Shown here in pieces: positions 1 to 8,087 of a stretch of DNA of 64,000 bases. Source of the DNA: an uncultured Lachnospiraceae bacterium. Lineage in GTDB: Bacteria; Bacillota_A; Clostridia; Lachnospirales; Lachnospiraceae. The notes under the pieces are model-generated. The model worked only from the letters and a program-made list of their open reading frames with translations, was not told the origin of the DNA and made no database searches. Location: contig CAJTOU010000001.1 of assembly GCA_910577835.1 (NCBI GenBank), forward strand, positions 129,151 through 193,150, written 5' to 3'. Position 1 is the first letter of the stretch, and each line of letters starts with the position of its first letter. The translations under genes and the position numbers were made by a program.

Positions 1-744
1 TCCTGCTTCTAATATATCAGGAATCAGCTCCAGTGTACATAAATCCTTTGGACTCAGTATATACTTTTGTGATTCCGGATTCAGACATGTTTCTTCAATT
101 ATTTTTTTGCTTGTCAGCACGTCGTATGCAAGCCTGCATGGCTGCGCACAACATCCCCTGTTTCCGCTTCTTCTTCCAATCATGCTGCTTAACAGACATT
201 GACCAGAATAAGAATAACACAGGGCACCATGCACAAAGCACTCGATTTCAAGTCCTGTTGTTTTATAAATATCCGATATTTCCTCTAAAGACAGCTCCCT
301 TGCAGTCACAATTCTTGTTACTCCCAGAGATTTTAATTCCTTTGCCTGAAAGGCGCCGGTTACATTCATCTGTGTACTGACATGAATGGGAAGCTCCGGA
401 AAACTGCAGCGAAGAAACAAAAGAACCCCCATATCCTGCACAATCACCGCATCCAATCCTGCCTGATAAGCAGGAAGAAGATAGTCAAACAGTTCCTTCT
501 CCAGCTCCCTTTCTTTCAAAAGGGTATTTACAGTGAGATAAAACCGTTTTCCACGTATATGGGAATAATAAATCGCTTCGATTAATTCATCTTTTTCAAA
601 ATTTACCGTCTGCCTTGCTCCAAATCTTTCGCCGCCTGCATAAACGGCGTCGGCTCCTGCCTCATAGGCTGCCTTCATACACTCAAAAGAACCTGCCGGC
701 GCAAGTATTTCACATTTTAAACTGTTTTTTAAATTATGACTCAT
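1..744 (-). CDS. U32 family peptidase, 3' end cut by window edge
   Basis: Peptidase family U32 (collagenase-like; YhbU/RlhA-type) protein. The reading frame is open for 248 codons from ATG at 744 to the left edge, so the C-terminus is missing. Visible family features: N-terminal CEILAPAGSFE then AYEAGADAVYAGGERFGAR, central PIHVSTQMNVTG, EIECFVHGALCYSYSG and a Cys cluster ending CCAQPCR, all typical of U32 proteins. Some members act in 23S rRNA or tRNA hydroxylation rather than proteolysis, so peptidase activity is not certain. The start overlaps the last codons of zapA by 11 bp, suggesting translational coupling; an AGGAGG lies 15 nt upstream inside zapA. Probably the last visible gene of a ruvA-ruvB-zapA-U32 transcription unit. 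Confidence 0.9.
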   Translation of the reverse strand, partial: MSHNLKNSLKCEILAPAGSFECMKAAYEAGADAVYAGGERFGARQTVNFEKDELIEAIYYSHIRGKRFYLTVNTLLKERELEKELFDYLLPAYQAGLDAVIVQDMGVLLFLRCSFPELPIHVSTQMNVTGAFQAKELKSLGVTRIVTARELSLEEISDIYKTTGLEIECFVHGALCYSYSGQCLLSSMIGRRSGNRGCCAQPCRLAYDVLTSKKIIEETCLNPESQKYILSPKDLCTLELIPDILEAG

Positions 745-1222
745 CCGTTTCGTCTGATTCCTCCTGTTCTGGCAGAACAATACTTTCCTTCTTTGAAGCT
801 ATGGCAGCATCCATAATATTTTTTGTACTCTCAAGCTCTGCTCCCAACCGAATATTCTCCTTTTCCTGTTCGGAAAGCTTGTCTCTGAGCATTGTCATTT
901 CTCTTTCAAGAGTATCGATTTTCAATCTTGCATCTGCCAGCTCATGTTTTACATCATAAAGCTGTCTGTCTCTTGACTCCGAGGTATTTTCTATTGAATC
1001 TGCCTGTTTTTTTACCTTGAAATAATCATCTGCAAGATTAATACAGAGAAGTGTGTTTTTCATTTCGGGATTCAGTCTTGTATAGCTTTCCTGTTCTGCA
1101 AAAGAATTGATTTTATTATTGATATAAGATGCAATCTTTTGCAGATATTCTTCACTTTCATAACCGCTTAGTCGATATACTTTTCCGTTAATTATTACTT
1201 CAACATCGTTTTTGATAGACAT
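734..1222 (-). CDS. zapA: Cell division protein ZapA
   Basis: ZapA family protein of 162 residues that would bind FtsZ and promote Z-ring bundling in the cytoplasm. The N-terminal half (residues about 5-70) matches ZapA: EVIINGKVYRLSG, then YLQKIASYINNKI and a helix around CINLADDYFKVK. Residues about 75-145 are a long charged coiled coil, and the C-terminus is acidic (EESDETDES). It is longer than the classical ~110-residue ZapA because of the coiled-coil tail, which is common in Clostridia. Start chosen at 1222 because GGAGGAG sits 5-6 nt upstream. Lies between ruvB and the U32 peptidase gene. Confidence 0.85.
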   Translation of the reverse strand: MSIKNDVEVIINGKVYRLSGYESEEYLQKIASYINNKINSFAEQESYTRLNPEMKNTLLCINLADDYFKVKKQADSIENTSESRDRQLYDVKHELADARLKIDTLEREMTMLRDKLSEQEKENIRLGAELESTKNIMDAAIASKKESIVLPEQEESDETDES

Positions 1223-1240
1223 ACAACTCCTCCATGTTTT

Positions 1241-2251
1241 TTATTCTTCCTCTTGATTGTACGGAAATCCAAGATGCTGACAGGCCAGCCGTGTTACCAT
1301 TCTTCCTCTTGGAGTACGGATAATAAAACCGTTTTTAATTAAATACGGCTCATAGACATCCTCCAGTGTTCCGGAATCTTCGCCCACAGCAGCAGCCAGA
1401 GTATCCAATCCAACTGGTCCATTGTCAAATTTTTTAATAATGGTTTCCAAAATCGTGCGGTCGCCATTATCAAGACCATATTTATCAACATCCAGCAAGT
1501 TCAGTGAAAATTCTGCTACCTTATGTGTAATATTACCATCATATTTTACCTGTGCAAAATCACGGACTCTTTTTAAAAGTCTGTTGGCCAGTCGTGGGGT
1601 TCCTCTTGAACGCCTTGCGATTTCCTCGGCTCCTCCGGAGTCAATTTTTACACCCAGAACATCTGCTGAACGGCAGATAATCTGTGAGAGCTGTTCTACA
1701 CTGTAAAATTCCAGTCTGTTTATTACACCAAACCGGTCTCTCAGCGGAGCTGTCAAAAGCCCTGCTCTTGTGGTGGCGCCTACAAGGGTAAACTTTGGCA
1801 AGTCCAGACGTATAGAGCGGGCAGCAGCACCTTTTCCAATCACAATATCAATCGCATAATCCTCCATGGCAGGATACAATACTTCCTCTACCTGTCTGTT
1901 CAGGCGGTGAATTTCATCAATAAAAAGGACATCTCCTTCTCTCAGGTTATTTAAAATGGCCGCTATTTCACCGGGTTTTTCTATTGCAGGACCACTTGTA
2001 ATCTTGATATTTACGCCCATTTCCTCTGCAATAATACATGCGAGTGTAGTTTTTCCAAGACCGGGAGGACCATAAAATAAAACGTGGTCCAGTGATTCCT
2101 TTCTTGATTTTGCCGCTTCTATGTAAATCTTCAGATTGCTTTTTACCTTATCCTGTCCAATATATTCATTTAATTTTGAAGGTCTTAAATTACTTTCCAT
2201 CACAGATTCTTCGTTAGAGGAAAGCTCTGTATTTATAATTCTTTTTTCCAT
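1241..2251 (-). CDS. ruvB: Holliday junction branch migration helicase RuvB
   Basis: AAA+ ATPase motor of the RuvAB complex, which drives branch migration of Holliday junctions. 336 residues, full family length. Walker A GPPGLGKT at residues 61-68, Walker B/DEIH at 112-115, sensor-1 region GATTRAGLL, arginine-finger segment APLRDRFG, and the C-terminal winged-helix ending TPRGRMVTRLACQHLG. Follows ruvA by 38 bp on the same strand; the pair forms the usual ruvAB operon. Confidence 0.98.
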   Translation of the reverse strand: MEKRIINTELSSNEESVMESNLRPSKLNEYIGQDKVKSNLKIYIEAAKSRKESLDHVLFYGPPGLGKTTLACIIAEEMGVNIKITSGPAIEKPGEIAAILNNLREGDVLFIDEIHRLNRQVEEVLYPAMEDYAIDIVIGKGAAARSIRLDLPKFTLVGATTRAGLLTAPLRDRFGVINRLEFYSVEQLSQIICRSADVLGVKIDSGGAEEIARRSRGTPRLANRLLKRVRDFAQVKYDGNITHKVAEFSLNLLDVDKYGLDNGDRTILETIIKKFDNGPVGLDTLAAAVGEDSGTLEDVYEPYLIKNGFIIRTPRGRMVTRLACQHLGFPYNQEEE

Positions 2252-2289
2252 TTTTCCGCCTCTGCTCTTCTATTTATTGATTTCTGACA

Positions 2290-2892
2290 CTATATCATTT
2301 TTTTCAAGGCAAGCTTCAACAAATCCTCAACTGTGGTTTTCTCTGTAATTTCACACCTCCGAACGGCCTTCATAGCTTCTGTCTGAGAATATCCAAGAGC
2401 TGCCAGTGCCAGCGCCGCCTCCTTCATAATATCTGCCTGTCCTTCAGAAATATCAGATATTTCTGCATTTTCTGATGCATCCAAAATATCTTCCAGTTTC
2501 AGTTTGTCCTTTAATTCCAGAATAACCTTCTGTGCTGTCTTCGCACCGACACCGGGAGCCTTTGAAATGGCTTTACTGTCACCTGACATTACCGCATAAC
2601 GAAGGTCATTACCTGACATCACGCTTAATATGGAAAGACCGGCCTTTGGACCTATGCCGCTGACAGTAATCAAAAGCTTAAATATTTTTAAATCGTCCCT
2701 TGTCAGAAACCCATAAAGCTGCATGGCATCCTCCCGAACATTCAGATATGTGTAAAGTTTTACTTCACTGCCCGCGGATAACTGCGCTTGTACCATTGAT
2801 GATGTAAAAATGCGATAGCCAATGCCATTGTTTTCAAGAATAACAGCTTCTTCCGTAATATCAGTAACTTTTCCTTTTATAAAAGCAATCAT
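2290..2892 (-). CDS. ruvA: Holliday junction branch migration protein RuvA
   Basis: Tetrameric junction-binding partner of RuvB. 200 residues: N-terminal OB fold (MIAFIKGKVTDI...GIGYRI), helix-hairpin-helix repeats with the signatures LITVSGIGPKAGLSIL and KAPGVGAKTAQKVILELKDKL, and a C-terminal RuvB-contact domain (AALALAALGYSQTEAMKAV). First gene of the ruvA-ruvB-zapA-U32 unit. The 210 bp upstream separates it from the pckA terminator. Confidence 0.97.
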   Translation of the reverse strand: MIAFIKGKVTDITEEAVILENNGIGYRIFTSSMVQAQLSAGSEVKLYTYLNVREDAMQLYGFLTRDDLKIFKLLITVSGIGPKAGLSILSVMSGNDLRYAVMSGDSKAISKAPGVGAKTAQKVILELKDKLKLEDILDASENAEISDISEGQADIMKEAALALAALGYSQTEAMKAVRRCEITEKTTVEDLLKLALKKMI

Positions 2893-3023
2893 AATCTTTC
2901 TCCATCAATAATATGTCAATTGGTAATAATAATCAGCCAATAATAAGATATGATATATTTTACCACTAACCGAACATATCTTCAATACAAAAATTTTCAA
3001 CCTGTTTAGAATTTCAATCTGAT

Positions 3024-3062
3024 AAAAAAAGCGCTCAGATGTTAGGCTTTTTCTGAGCGCCT
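3024..3062 (-). terminator. Rho-independent terminator of pckA
   Basis: Nine-bp stem GCGCTCAGA / TCTGAGCGC (3031-3039 and 3052-3060) with a 12-nt loop; on the minus strand it is followed by a run of seven T (3024-3030). It lies about 40 bp downstream of the pckA stop. Confidence 0.9.
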
Positions 3063-3102
3063 TTTATAATCCGGTTAAATTTTCCGTTCTCTAAAAATTG
3101 AT

Positions 3103-4707
3103 TTATTTCTGAGGACCAGCAGCAACCAGTGCTTTTCCAGCCGGATTGCCTTCATATTTACCAAAGTTCTTAATAAATCTGTCAGCCAAATCATTTGCCT
3201 TGGTTTCCCATTCAGATGCATCTGTATAGGTATCACGAGGGTCAAGAATATTGGTATCTACGCCATTAAGCTCAGTAGGAATCTCAAAATTGAAGATTGG
3301 AAGCTGTTTTGTTGGTGCATTGTTGATATCGCCGTTTAAAATTGCGTCGATAATGCCGCGGGTATCACGAATCGAGATACGCTTACCACTTCCATTCCAT
3401 CCTGTATTTACAAGATATGCTTTTGCACCGCTCTTTTCCATTCTCTTTACAAGCTCTTCTGCATATTTTGTAGGATGCAGCTCTAAGAATGCCTGTCCAA
3501 AGCATGCTGAGAAGGTAGGTGTAGGCTCTGTAATACCGCGCTCTGTACCAGCAAGCTTTGCAGTAAATCCTGACAGGAAATAATACTGTGTTTGCTCCGG
3601 TGTAAGAATAGATACCGGAGGAAGTACGCCAAACGCATCTGCTGACAGGAAGATTACATTCTTTGCTGCCGGTGCAGAAGAAATAGGACGTACAATATTC
3701 TCTATATGATTAATCGGATAAGAAACACGGGTATTCTCTGTTACGCTCTTGTCATCAAAGTCAATCTTTCCTTCTGCATCTAATGTAACATTCTCAAGAA
3801 GAGCATCACGCTTGATTGCATTATAGATATCAGGCTCGGAATCTTTATCCAGATTAATAACCTTTGCATAACATCCACCTTCAAAGTTAAATACGCCGTT
3901 ATCATCCCATCCGTGCTCGTCATCACCAATCAGAAGACGCTTCGGGTCAGTAGATAAAGTGGTCTTTCCTGTACCTGAAAGTCCGAAGAAGATAGCTGTA
4001 TTTTCGCCGTTCATATCTGTATTTGCAGAACAGTGCATAGAAGCGATACCCTTTAATGGAAGGTAGTAATTCATCATGGAGAAGATACCCTTCTTCATCT
4101 CACCGCCATACCATGTATTAAGAATAACCTGTTCACGGCTTGTAATGTTGAATACAACTGCTGTTTCAGAATTCAGTCCCAGTTCCTTGTAGTTTTCAAC
4201 CTTTGCCTTTGAAGCGTTGTATACAACAAAATCAGGCTTAAAGTTTGCAAGCTCTTCTTCAGTAGGAAGAATAAACATATTTTCAATAAAATGAGCCTGC
4301 CATGCTACTTCAACAATAAAACGAACTGACATACGTGTGTCATGGTTTGCGCCACAGAATGCATCTACTACAAAAAGTCTCTTGCCTGAAAGCTCTTTCA
4401 GAGCGATATCTTTTACTACATTCCATGTTTCCTGTGAAGCCGGATGATTGTCATTCTTATACTCGTCAGAAGTCCACCATACAGTATCCTTGGAATTCTC
4501 ATCTTCAACAATGAACTTGTCTTTTGGTGAACGGCCTGTGTAAATTCCTGTCATTACATTAACTGCACCGAGCTCGCTGACCTGACCTTTCTCATAGCCT
4601 TCCAAATTTGGCTTTGTTTCTTCTTCAAATAACATTTCATAAGATGGGTTGTGTACGATTTCTGTAACACCTGTAATACCGTACTTAGTTAAATCAATTT
4701 CTGCCAT
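3103..4707 (-). CDS. pckA: Phosphoenolpyruvate carboxykinase (ATP)
   Basis: Interconverts oxaloacetate + ATP and PEP + CO2 + ADP; in anaerobic gut Clostridia it may run toward CO2 fixation or gluconeogenesis. 534 residues, standard ATP-type length. Seen: GIYTGRSPKDKFIVED near residue 52, SMMNYYLPLKGIASMHCSAN, the kinase P-loop FGLSGTGKTTLSTDP around residues 240-255, then LIGDDEHGWDDNGVFNFEGGCYAK (metal/ATP site) and the NTGWNGSGKRISI segment. Single-gene unit with its own promoter and terminator. Confidence 0.98.
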   Translation of the reverse strand: MAEIDLTKYGITGVTEIVHNPSYEMLFEEETKPNLEGYEKGQVSELGAVNVMTGIYTGRSPKDKFIVEDENSKDTVWWTSDEYKNDNHPASQETWNVVKDIALKELSGKRLFVVDAFCGANHDTRMSVRFIVEVAWQAHFIENMFILPTEEELANFKPDFVVYNASKAKVENYKELGLNSETAVVFNITSREQVILNTWYGGEMKKGIFSMMNYYLPLKGIASMHCSANTDMNGENTAIFFGLSGTGKTTLSTDPKRLLIGDDEHGWDDNGVFNFEGGCYAKVINLDKDSEPDIYNAIKRDALLENVTLDAEGKIDFDDKSVTENTRVSYPINHIENIVRPISSAPAAKNVIFLSADAFGVLPPVSILTPEQTQYYFLSGFTAKLAGTERGITEPTPTFSACFGQAFLELHPTKYAEELVKRMEKSGAKAYLVNTGWNGSGKRISIRDTRGIIDAILNGDINNAPTKQLPIFNFEIPTELNGVDTNILDPRDTYTDASEWETKANDLADRFIKNFGKYEGNPAGKALVAAGPQK

Positions 4708-4759
4708 ATTACTAATCTCCTTTTTTCTTCTTTTTTCACTTCACGAGAAGTCACAGTCT

Positions 4760-4788
4760 ATTATAACTGCTTTATTTCTATAATGCAA
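4760..4788 (-). promoter_or_regulatory. Sigma-A promoter of pckA
   Basis: Minus-strand TTGCAT (4783-4788), 17-bp spacer, TATAAT (4760-4765). The start codon of pckA is about 50 bp downstream, preceded by a GGAG ribosome binding site. Consensus-like elements and correct position; the start point is inferred. Confidence 0.8.
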
Positions 4789-4844
4789 GTAAAATTTTCC
4801 ATTGAAGAGAAAGGAAAGATTTAAAAAAAGGGTGTATACATGAC

Positions 4845-5002
4845 GCAGAAGAGGAGCATATGCTTTTTTTCAGACATCGCTCCCACTCCTATTCAAACGT
4901 AATGGTACTAAACTCACAGTACTTCTCCCTCTGGTCGAAATACTGTTCGCTAAGTACCAACGTTTTCATATGGTCTGAAAAAAGCATATGCTCCTCTTCT
5001 GC
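4845..5002 (-). repeat. Hairpin element copy 1 (28/27-nt private arms around a 103-nt conserved core)
   Basis: Left arm 4845-4872 and right arm 4976-5002 are reverse complements except for one extra T. The 103-nt core (4873-4975) is about 88% identical, in opposite orientation, to the core of the second element at 5097-5199. The arms share no sequence with those of copy 2. Read on the minus strand the core has two nested stems (an AAACG.. / ..CGTTT stem, and an ACAGTATTT / AAGTACTGT stem closing the loop CGACCAGAGGGAG). The pairing retains wobbles only on this strand, which suggests a structured RNA or hairpin DNA element. Identity unknown. Confidence 0.85.
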
Positions 5003-5068
5003 TGTAATTCAAAACTCCTTCTATTGTTATATCAAAATCAAAAAGTAAAATTTTTTATGAAGCACAGT

Positions 5069-5227
5069 ATCAAAAGGAAACTGACTGTTTATTATGGACC
5101 ATATGAAAACGCCGGCACTTAACGAACAGTGCTTCGACCAGAGGGAGAAGTGCTGTGAGTTTAGTACCGTTGCGTTTGAATTGGAGCAAGAGCGATGTCC
5201 ATAATAAACAGTCAGTTTCCTTCTGAT
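5069..5227 (+). repeat. Hairpin element copy 2 (28/28-nt private arms around a 103-nt conserved core)
   Basis: Arms 5069-5096 and 5200-5227 pair at 27 of 28 positions; the core is 5097-5199. Compared with copy 1 the core has 12 substitutions and no indels. In the outer core stem two changes are compensatory (T-A to C-G twice) and one breaks a pair (T-A to C-A). In the inner stem three changes preserve pairing through G-U wobbles on the plus strand. The two copies face away from each other, about 66 bp apart, in the pckA-yqeG gap. No transposase or coding capacity under selection is visible. Confidence 0.85.
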
Positions 5228-5249
5228 TATGTCACTCTCCCACAACTCC

Positions 5250-5756
5250 TCACCCTTCCTTCTTAACCTTCCTCCCATACTCCCACAAAACTATTTTCTC
5301 CAAATACCTCTTCAATACAATCTGTATCTCCTCCTTCGGATGAATCGGCTTTACCAGAATCGTATACATATTCGCCCGATTTGCTCCATAAACATCCGTA
5401 AAAAGCTGGTCTCCCACAAACAACGAATTTGTAATATCTGTTCCCATAATCTCCATTGCTCTTTTATAATTTTTCACTGACGGTTTGTGAGCATCAAAAA
5501 TATACTTCGAACCTACCTCCTTTGCAAACGGTTTTACTCTGGGTTCCTTATTATTTGAAATTAAACAGGTGTGAAATCCTATTTTTCTCAATCTGTCAAA
5601 TAATTCCTGCGCACGCTTGTCTGCCGGCATTCCGTGTGGTACAAGAGTATTATCAATATCAAACAAAACTCCTCTGTATCCTTGTTCATAAAGTGCTTCA
5701 AAGTCAATCTCATACGTGCTGTCTGCACATTCCTTTGGATAAAAAATACCAAACAT
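5250..5756 (-). CDS. YqeG family HAD-type phosphatase
   Basis: Haloacid-dehalogenase-superfamily phosphatase of the YqeG/HAD-IIIA group, 168 residues. Motif I FDIDNTLVP with nucleophile Asp33 and Asp35, motif II Ser in CLISNNKE, motif III Lys in HKPS, and motif IV VGDQLFTD. Physiological substrate is not known; in Bacillus yqeG sits in a sporulation/ribosome-assembly cluster. Separated from nrdR by about 77 bp. Confidence 0.9.
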   Translation of the reverse strand: MFGIFYPKECADSTYEIDFEALYEQGYRGVLFDIDNTLVPHGMPADKRAQELFDRLRKIGFHTCLISNNKEPRVKPFAKEVGSKYIFDAHKPSVKNYKRAMEIMGTDITNSLFVGDQLFTDVYGANRANMYTILVKPIHPKEEIQIVLKRYLEKIVLWEYGRKVKKEG

Positions 5757-5833
5757 AATATTTGTCCTCTTATAATATTTGTCCTCTTAATAATGTCTTT
5801 TAATAATTATCTCTTATTCTGTAACTTATCAAA

Positions 5834-6286
5834 TTATTCCAAAAGTTTCTTAAGTTCATCCATAAATGTATTGACATCTTTAAATTCCCGATAAACCGAA
5901 GCAAATCTCACATATGCCACAGAATCATAATCCTTCAGCTTATTCATTACGATTTCTCCGATTTCCCGACTAGAAACCTCTCTGTTTACTTCTACATTAA
6001 AAATAACATTCTCAATTTCATCTACCATTTTTTGTATCTGTTCATAAGAAATAGAACGCTTATGACAGGCCCTTACAATGGCAGATTCTATTTTTTCCCG
6101 CTCATAGGCTTCTCTGCTGTTGTCTTTTTTTATTACAATCAACGGAAGCGTTTCTATCTTTTCATATGTAGTAAAACGCTTTCCGCAGACATCGCACTGC
6201 CGTCTGCGTCTTATGGAATTATTTTCTTCAGATGGTCTTGAATCAATTACTCTTGTATTTTCTTTATTGCAATATGGACATTTCAC
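5834..6286 (-). CDS. nrdR: Transcriptional repressor NrdR
   Basis: Zn- and nucleotide-dependent repressor of ribonucleotide reductase genes. 150 residues: N-terminal zinc ribbon with Cys3, Cys6, Cys31 and Cys34, basic IRRRRQCDVCGKRFTTYE, then the ATP-cone domain (LIVIKKDNSREAYEREKI...ACHKRSIS). No nrd gene is in the window. It lies downstream of ylmC/ymxH and sigG, a neighbourhood common in Clostridia. Confidence 0.97.
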   Translation of the reverse strand: MKCPYCNKENTRVIDSRPSEENNSIRRRRQCDVCGKRFTTYEKIETLPLIVIKKDNSREAYEREKIESAIVRACHKRSISYEQIQKMVDEIENVIFNVEVNREVSSREIGEIVMNKLKDYDSVAYVRFASVYREFKDVNTFMDELKKLLE

Positions 6287-6340
6287 TTTCGGTTCCTCCG
6301 CTGTTTCTTTTCTGCTATTGTAACGTATTTTTTGGCTTTG

Positions 6341-6595
6341 TCAAGTCCTTAACACAGCCTTTTCATCTACTTCTACCAATACAATATCAGGACCTATCTG
6401 ACGGATGCAGCGGAAGGGAATAATAAATTCCTCTTCCTTTCCGAACAGTCCAAAACAGCGGCTTTGACCGGGTATAATCACAGCGCATATCTGGCCGCAT
6501 TTCTCGTCAAACTCCAAATCCTCAATGCATCCAAGCCTTTTACATGTACATTCATTAATTACTTCCTTGTAACGCAGTTCTGAGAGCCGAATCAT
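6341..6595 (-). CDS. YlmC/YmxH family sporulation protein (PRC-barrel)
   Basis: 84-residue protein with a PRC-barrel-like fold: RLSELRYKEVINECTCKRLGCIEDLEFD at the N-terminus matches the YlmC/YmxH family. Members are associated with sporulation by genomic context; molecular function is not established. It directly follows sigG on the same strand, which fits co-expression in the forespore, though no promoter of its own was identified. Confidence 0.88.
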   Translation of the reverse strand: MIRLSELRYKEVINECTCKRLGCIEDLEFDEKCGQICAVIIPGQSRCFGLFGKEEEFIIPFRCIRQIGPDIVLVEVDEKAVLRT

Positions 6596-6679
6596 TCTTC
6601 CTCCTTAACCCTTTATAATATTGGGGTTTGTGTTTTTTGGATTTATTACTTATCCATACAGTATATTCTTGAGTTTGTC

Positions 6680-7459
6680 TTAACATGCTAGATAATTTCT
6701 CATACTGCGCAAAGCGCTTTTTTCAAGACGGCTGACCTGTGCCTGACTGATTCCAAGCTCCTCTGCTACTTCTATCTGTGTACGTCCTTTAAAAAACCGA
6801 AGCTTCACAATCTGTTTTTCTCTTTCCGGAAGACGTTTTATCGCTTCTCCCAGAGAAATTTCCTCTATCCATGTTTCCTCTTTATTTTTTTTATCACTTA
6901 TCTGGTCCATAACATACAGAGTATCTCCGCCCTCATTATATACAGGTTCATAGAGAGAAACAGGACTTTGTATTGCATCTAACGCCACTACAATATCCTC
7001 TTTATCAATGCCGATTTCCTCTGCTATTTCATTAATTGTAGGTTCTTTCTGATGTGCCTTGACATAATTCTCCTTTGCATAAATTGCTTTATATGCAATG
7101 TCTCTGAGCGACCTGCTGACTCTTATCTGAGAAGAATCTCTCAAATGTCTTCGTATTTCTCCTAGAATCATGGGTACAGCGTAGGTGGAAAATTTTACAT
7201 TCAGACTTCTGTCAAAATTGTCCAATGCTTTAATTAATCCAATACAGCCTATTTGAAATAAATCATCTATATTTTCACTGGAATTGGAAAAGCGTTGAAC
7301 AATACTTAATACAAGCCTTAAATTTCCATTGATAAATTTTTCTCTAGCCCCTTCATCTCCGTTCTCTATCTTTTCAAACAGTTCTTCCTTCTCCTTATTG
7401 GTCAGAACTGGTAATTTTGATGTGTTTACGCCACATATCTCGACTTTATAACCTGCCAT
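6680..7459 (-). CDS. sigG: RNA polymerase sporulation sigma factor SigG
   Basis: Late forespore sigma factor, 259 residues. The N-terminal VEICGVNTSKLPVLTN is the SigG signature. Region 2 includes NLRLVLSIVQRF, DDLFQIGCIGLIKALDNFD and KFSTYAVPMILGEIRRHLRD; regions 3/4 include EPTINEIAEEIGI and the HTH RTQIEVAEELGISQAQVSRLE. Downstream genes in the same direction are ylmC/ymxH and nrdR. sigE, often adjacent in related genomes, is not upstream here; a divergent Gly/Cys-rich gene is. Confidence 0.96.
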   Translation of the reverse strand: MAGYKVEICGVNTSKLPVLTNKEKEELFEKIENGDEGAREKFINGNLRLVLSIVQRFSNSSENIDDLFQIGCIGLIKALDNFDRSLNVKFSTYAVPMILGEIRRHLRDSSQIRVSRSLRDIAYKAIYAKENYVKAHQKEPTINEIAEEIGIDKEDIVVALDAIQSPVSLYEPVYNEGGDTLYVMDQISDKKNKEETWIEEISLGEAIKRLPEREKQIVKLRFFKGRTQIEVAEELGISQAQVSRLEKSALRSMRNYLAC

Positions 7460-7605
7460 TTTACGCCTCCGGAATATCTTTTTCTCACCTTATAAATCAT
7501 TTACTTTTCTATAAAAAATATACTGGAAAAATTTATAAACTTCTTGAACACAGACAGGCCACAGGGAATACAATACATTGTAAAACAAATTTGGAGGATA
7601 TCTAA

Positions 7606-7893
7606 ATGAGTGACTTAACAGCAACAAATTGCGGAAACGGCTGCGGTTGTGAATGCAATGACAACAACAATTGTTTATTTCTTATTTTAATCTTATTGTT
7701 CTGCGGCGGATGTGGCGGAAGCGGCTTCAGTGGCGGCGGATGTGGATGTGGAAACGGCTGCGGAAACGATAGCTGCTGGATTATCATCCTGCTTTTACTC
7801 TTCTGCGGTGGCAGCGGCTTTGGTTTGAGCGGTAATGGCTGCGGCTGTGGTTGCGGCTGTGGTTGCAACAACAATGTAGGTATCGGCTGCTAA
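7606..7893 (+). CDS. Gly/Cys-rich small protein (chorion-like, function unknown)
   Basis: 95 residues made of Gly-Cys-Asn runs (NGCGCEC, CGGCGGSG, CGCGNGCGND, CGCGCGCGC) separated by two hydrophobic stretches (CLFLILILLFC and CWIIILLLLFC). Similar clostridial proteins are often labelled chorion class high-cysteine HCB protein 13, a name by composition only. A canonical GGAGG lies 9 nt before ATG. Divergent from sigG and followed by a hairpin terminator, so it is a monocistronic unit. The composition would suit a cross-linked spore-surface or membrane-associated protein; that is inference. Confidence 0.75.
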   Translation: MSDLTATNCGNGCGCECNDNNNCLFLILILLFCGGCGGSGFSGGGCGCGNGCGNDSCWIIILLLLFCGGSGFGLSGNGCGCGCGCGCNNNVGIGC

Positions 7894-7959
7894 GAGACCA
7901 GATATAATGCAACCAGTTGATGACGAACTGTATTGACTGCATTGATTGTTCTGACACTT

Positions 7960-7995
7960 CCGGACAGAAGGGTTTTCCTTCTGTCCGGTACCTTT
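7960..7995 (+). terminator. Hairpin terminator after the Gly/Cys-rich gene
   Basis: Twelve-bp perfect stem CCGGACAGAAGG / CCTTCTGTCCGG (7960-7971 and 7977-7988) with a 5-nt loop, followed by a weak pyrimidine stretch. The T tract is poor, so termination may be partial. Confidence 0.65.
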
Positions 7996-8087
7996 GTCTG
8001 TCATACAAAACTGTCATATCATTTGCCTTCCTATCATAAGATAGAATATAAACCTGAAAATCAGCAGATTAGAAGCTAAGAAACGAT

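Noticed and set aside
5097..5199. Small peptide (MKTPALNEQCFDQ...) encoded in the hairpin core, also in copy 1
   Set aside because: Most substitutions between the copies within the frame change the amino acid, while the base-paired structure is largely kept; copy 1 stops earlier. Selection appears to be on structure, not on a peptide.
7906..7950. Possible fifth copy of the dispersed repeat (ATGCAACCAGTTGATG...)
   Set aside because: Only the ATGCAACCA and ATTGATTG fragments match; spacing and hairpin differ, so the similarity may be chance.
7602..8017. Pro/Gln-rich and other minus-strand ORFs opposite the Gly/Cys-rich gene
   Set aside because: Antisense of Gly/Cys codons; the plus-strand frame has a canonical ribosome binding site and terminator.
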